A DNA stretch of 5,128 nt from Nitrososphaeraceae archaeon (lineage in GTDB: Archaea > Thermoproteota > Nitrososphaeria > Nitrososphaerales > Nitrososphaeraceae). Shown here piece after piece: positions 4,811 to 5,128 of the stretch (the first letter of the stretch is position 1; each line of letters starts with the position of its first letter). The translations under genes were made by a program, and so were the position numbers. The notes beneath the pieces are model-generated. The model ran no database searches. It was not told the origin of the DNA and worked only from the letters and a program-made list of their open reading frames with translations. Location of the stretch: assembly GCA_030038695.1 (NCBI GenBank), contig JASHSN010000205.1, positions 1-5,128 on the forward strand, read 5' to 3'.

Positions 4811-5116
4811 CTACGTTCTTTTCAAGTTCTGGCCACTCACGATACGTTGCGGTCCTCCGCCATAAACACTTAGAGTAGCGACTGTATACTCTTTATAATA
4901 CCCTGAAGGTTTTGATGGAAGTATCCCTTCTCTGTTTAAGAATGTTGTACCATCATGGTTCGGGAAAGGGAATGGGCCGTCTTTCTCAATATTTTTGACT
5001 CTTGTGAGTGCGTCAAGAGGTAATTGAGATCTTGAAATAGTCGGTATAGATGTAGATGTAGTATTGCTTATTATACTATCGTCATAAGTAGCAATAGAAA
5101 TTCTATTTGAAGATAA
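4811..5116 (-). pseudogene. Guanyl-specific ribonuclease (RNase Sa/N1/T1 family) remnant
   Basis: Minus-strand codons 5031 to 4811 match microbial guanyl-specific ribonucleases such as Streptomyces RNase Sa: DGPFPFP, then DGTTFLNREGILP, then GYYKEYTV, then QRIVSG. By comparison with RNase Sa, the guanine-binding Glu41 (4928-4930), the catalytic base Glu54 (4889-4891) and Arg69 (4844-4846) are present. Arg65 is replaced by Gly. The frame stops after SGQNLKRT, so the following part of the family, which bears the catalytic His85 (DHYATF in RNase Sa), is absent, and neither other frame supplies it. The frame is open only back to a TAA at 5117-5119 and contains no ATG, nor any GTG or TTG before the conserved part. 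A leader-like hydrophobic stretch (EFLLLLMTIV) ends in the next frame at 5074. Family membership is strong; loss of function is inferred from both ends. A sequencing error or divergent C-terminus remains possible. Confidence 0.72.
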
Positions 5117-5128
5117 TTAATTATGGAC

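Noticed and set aside
5041..5065. Short GATGTA tandem repeat
   Set aside because: Only two full units; it falls in the Ser/Thr-rich linker of the ribonuclease remnant and needs no other explanation.
1..5128. CRISPR array, insertion sequence or prophage
   Set aside because: No regularly spaced direct repeats, transposase or integrase motifs, or terminal inverted repeats were seen.

Overview
The window most likely comes from an AT-rich archaeon, and I infer a Thaumarchaeote (Nitrososphaera/Nitrosocosmicus-like). It carries an archaeal-type 20S proteasome beta subunit gene. TATA boxes lie about 27-30 bases before start codons, as expected for leaderless archaeal transcripts. Oligo-T terminators are present, and one small exported protein has the AYA/Q type of signal-peptide end. 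The phylum is inferred from these style features, not from a marker gene.

The left half (1-2667, all on the minus strand) is a protein quality-control block. Two HtrA/DegP-like serine proteases, each a trypsin-like domain plus one PDZ domain and neither with a signal peptide, overlap by 4 bases (2615 to 712). They are followed by the 5' part of the proteasome beta gene, psmB (528 to the window edge). The htrA pair and psmB have separate promoters, but just upstream of each lies the same kind of perfect palindrome: TGACTA-type arms of 8 bp with exactly 10 bp between them (579-604 and 2642-2667). I read this as a shared operator for a small proteolysis regulon. It is the strongest unexplained signal in the window.

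The middle (2668-3815) is mostly non-coding. It holds a good plus-strand TATA box at 2753-2760 followed by three small hairpins and oligo-T runs (possible small RNA). Next is a minus-strand gene for a 64-residue exported protein whose mature part is almost only Gly, Trp and Cys, with its own TATA box and a T8 terminator. An 81-codon plus-strand ORF of doubtful reality follows. Last is the regulatory region of the next gene, with a 12-bp perfect palindrome and a TATA box.

The right part (3816-5128) has a complete plus-strand NAD(P)-dependent D-2-hydroxyacid dehydrogenase gene. Tail-to-tail with it, 11 bp away, lies the remains of a secreted guanyl-specific ribonuclease of the RNase Sa/N1/T1 (barnase-like) family on the minus strand. 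That reading frame has no start codon. A signal-peptide-like stretch sits in another frame just upstream, and the end that should carry the catalytic His is missing, so it looks like a decaying gene.
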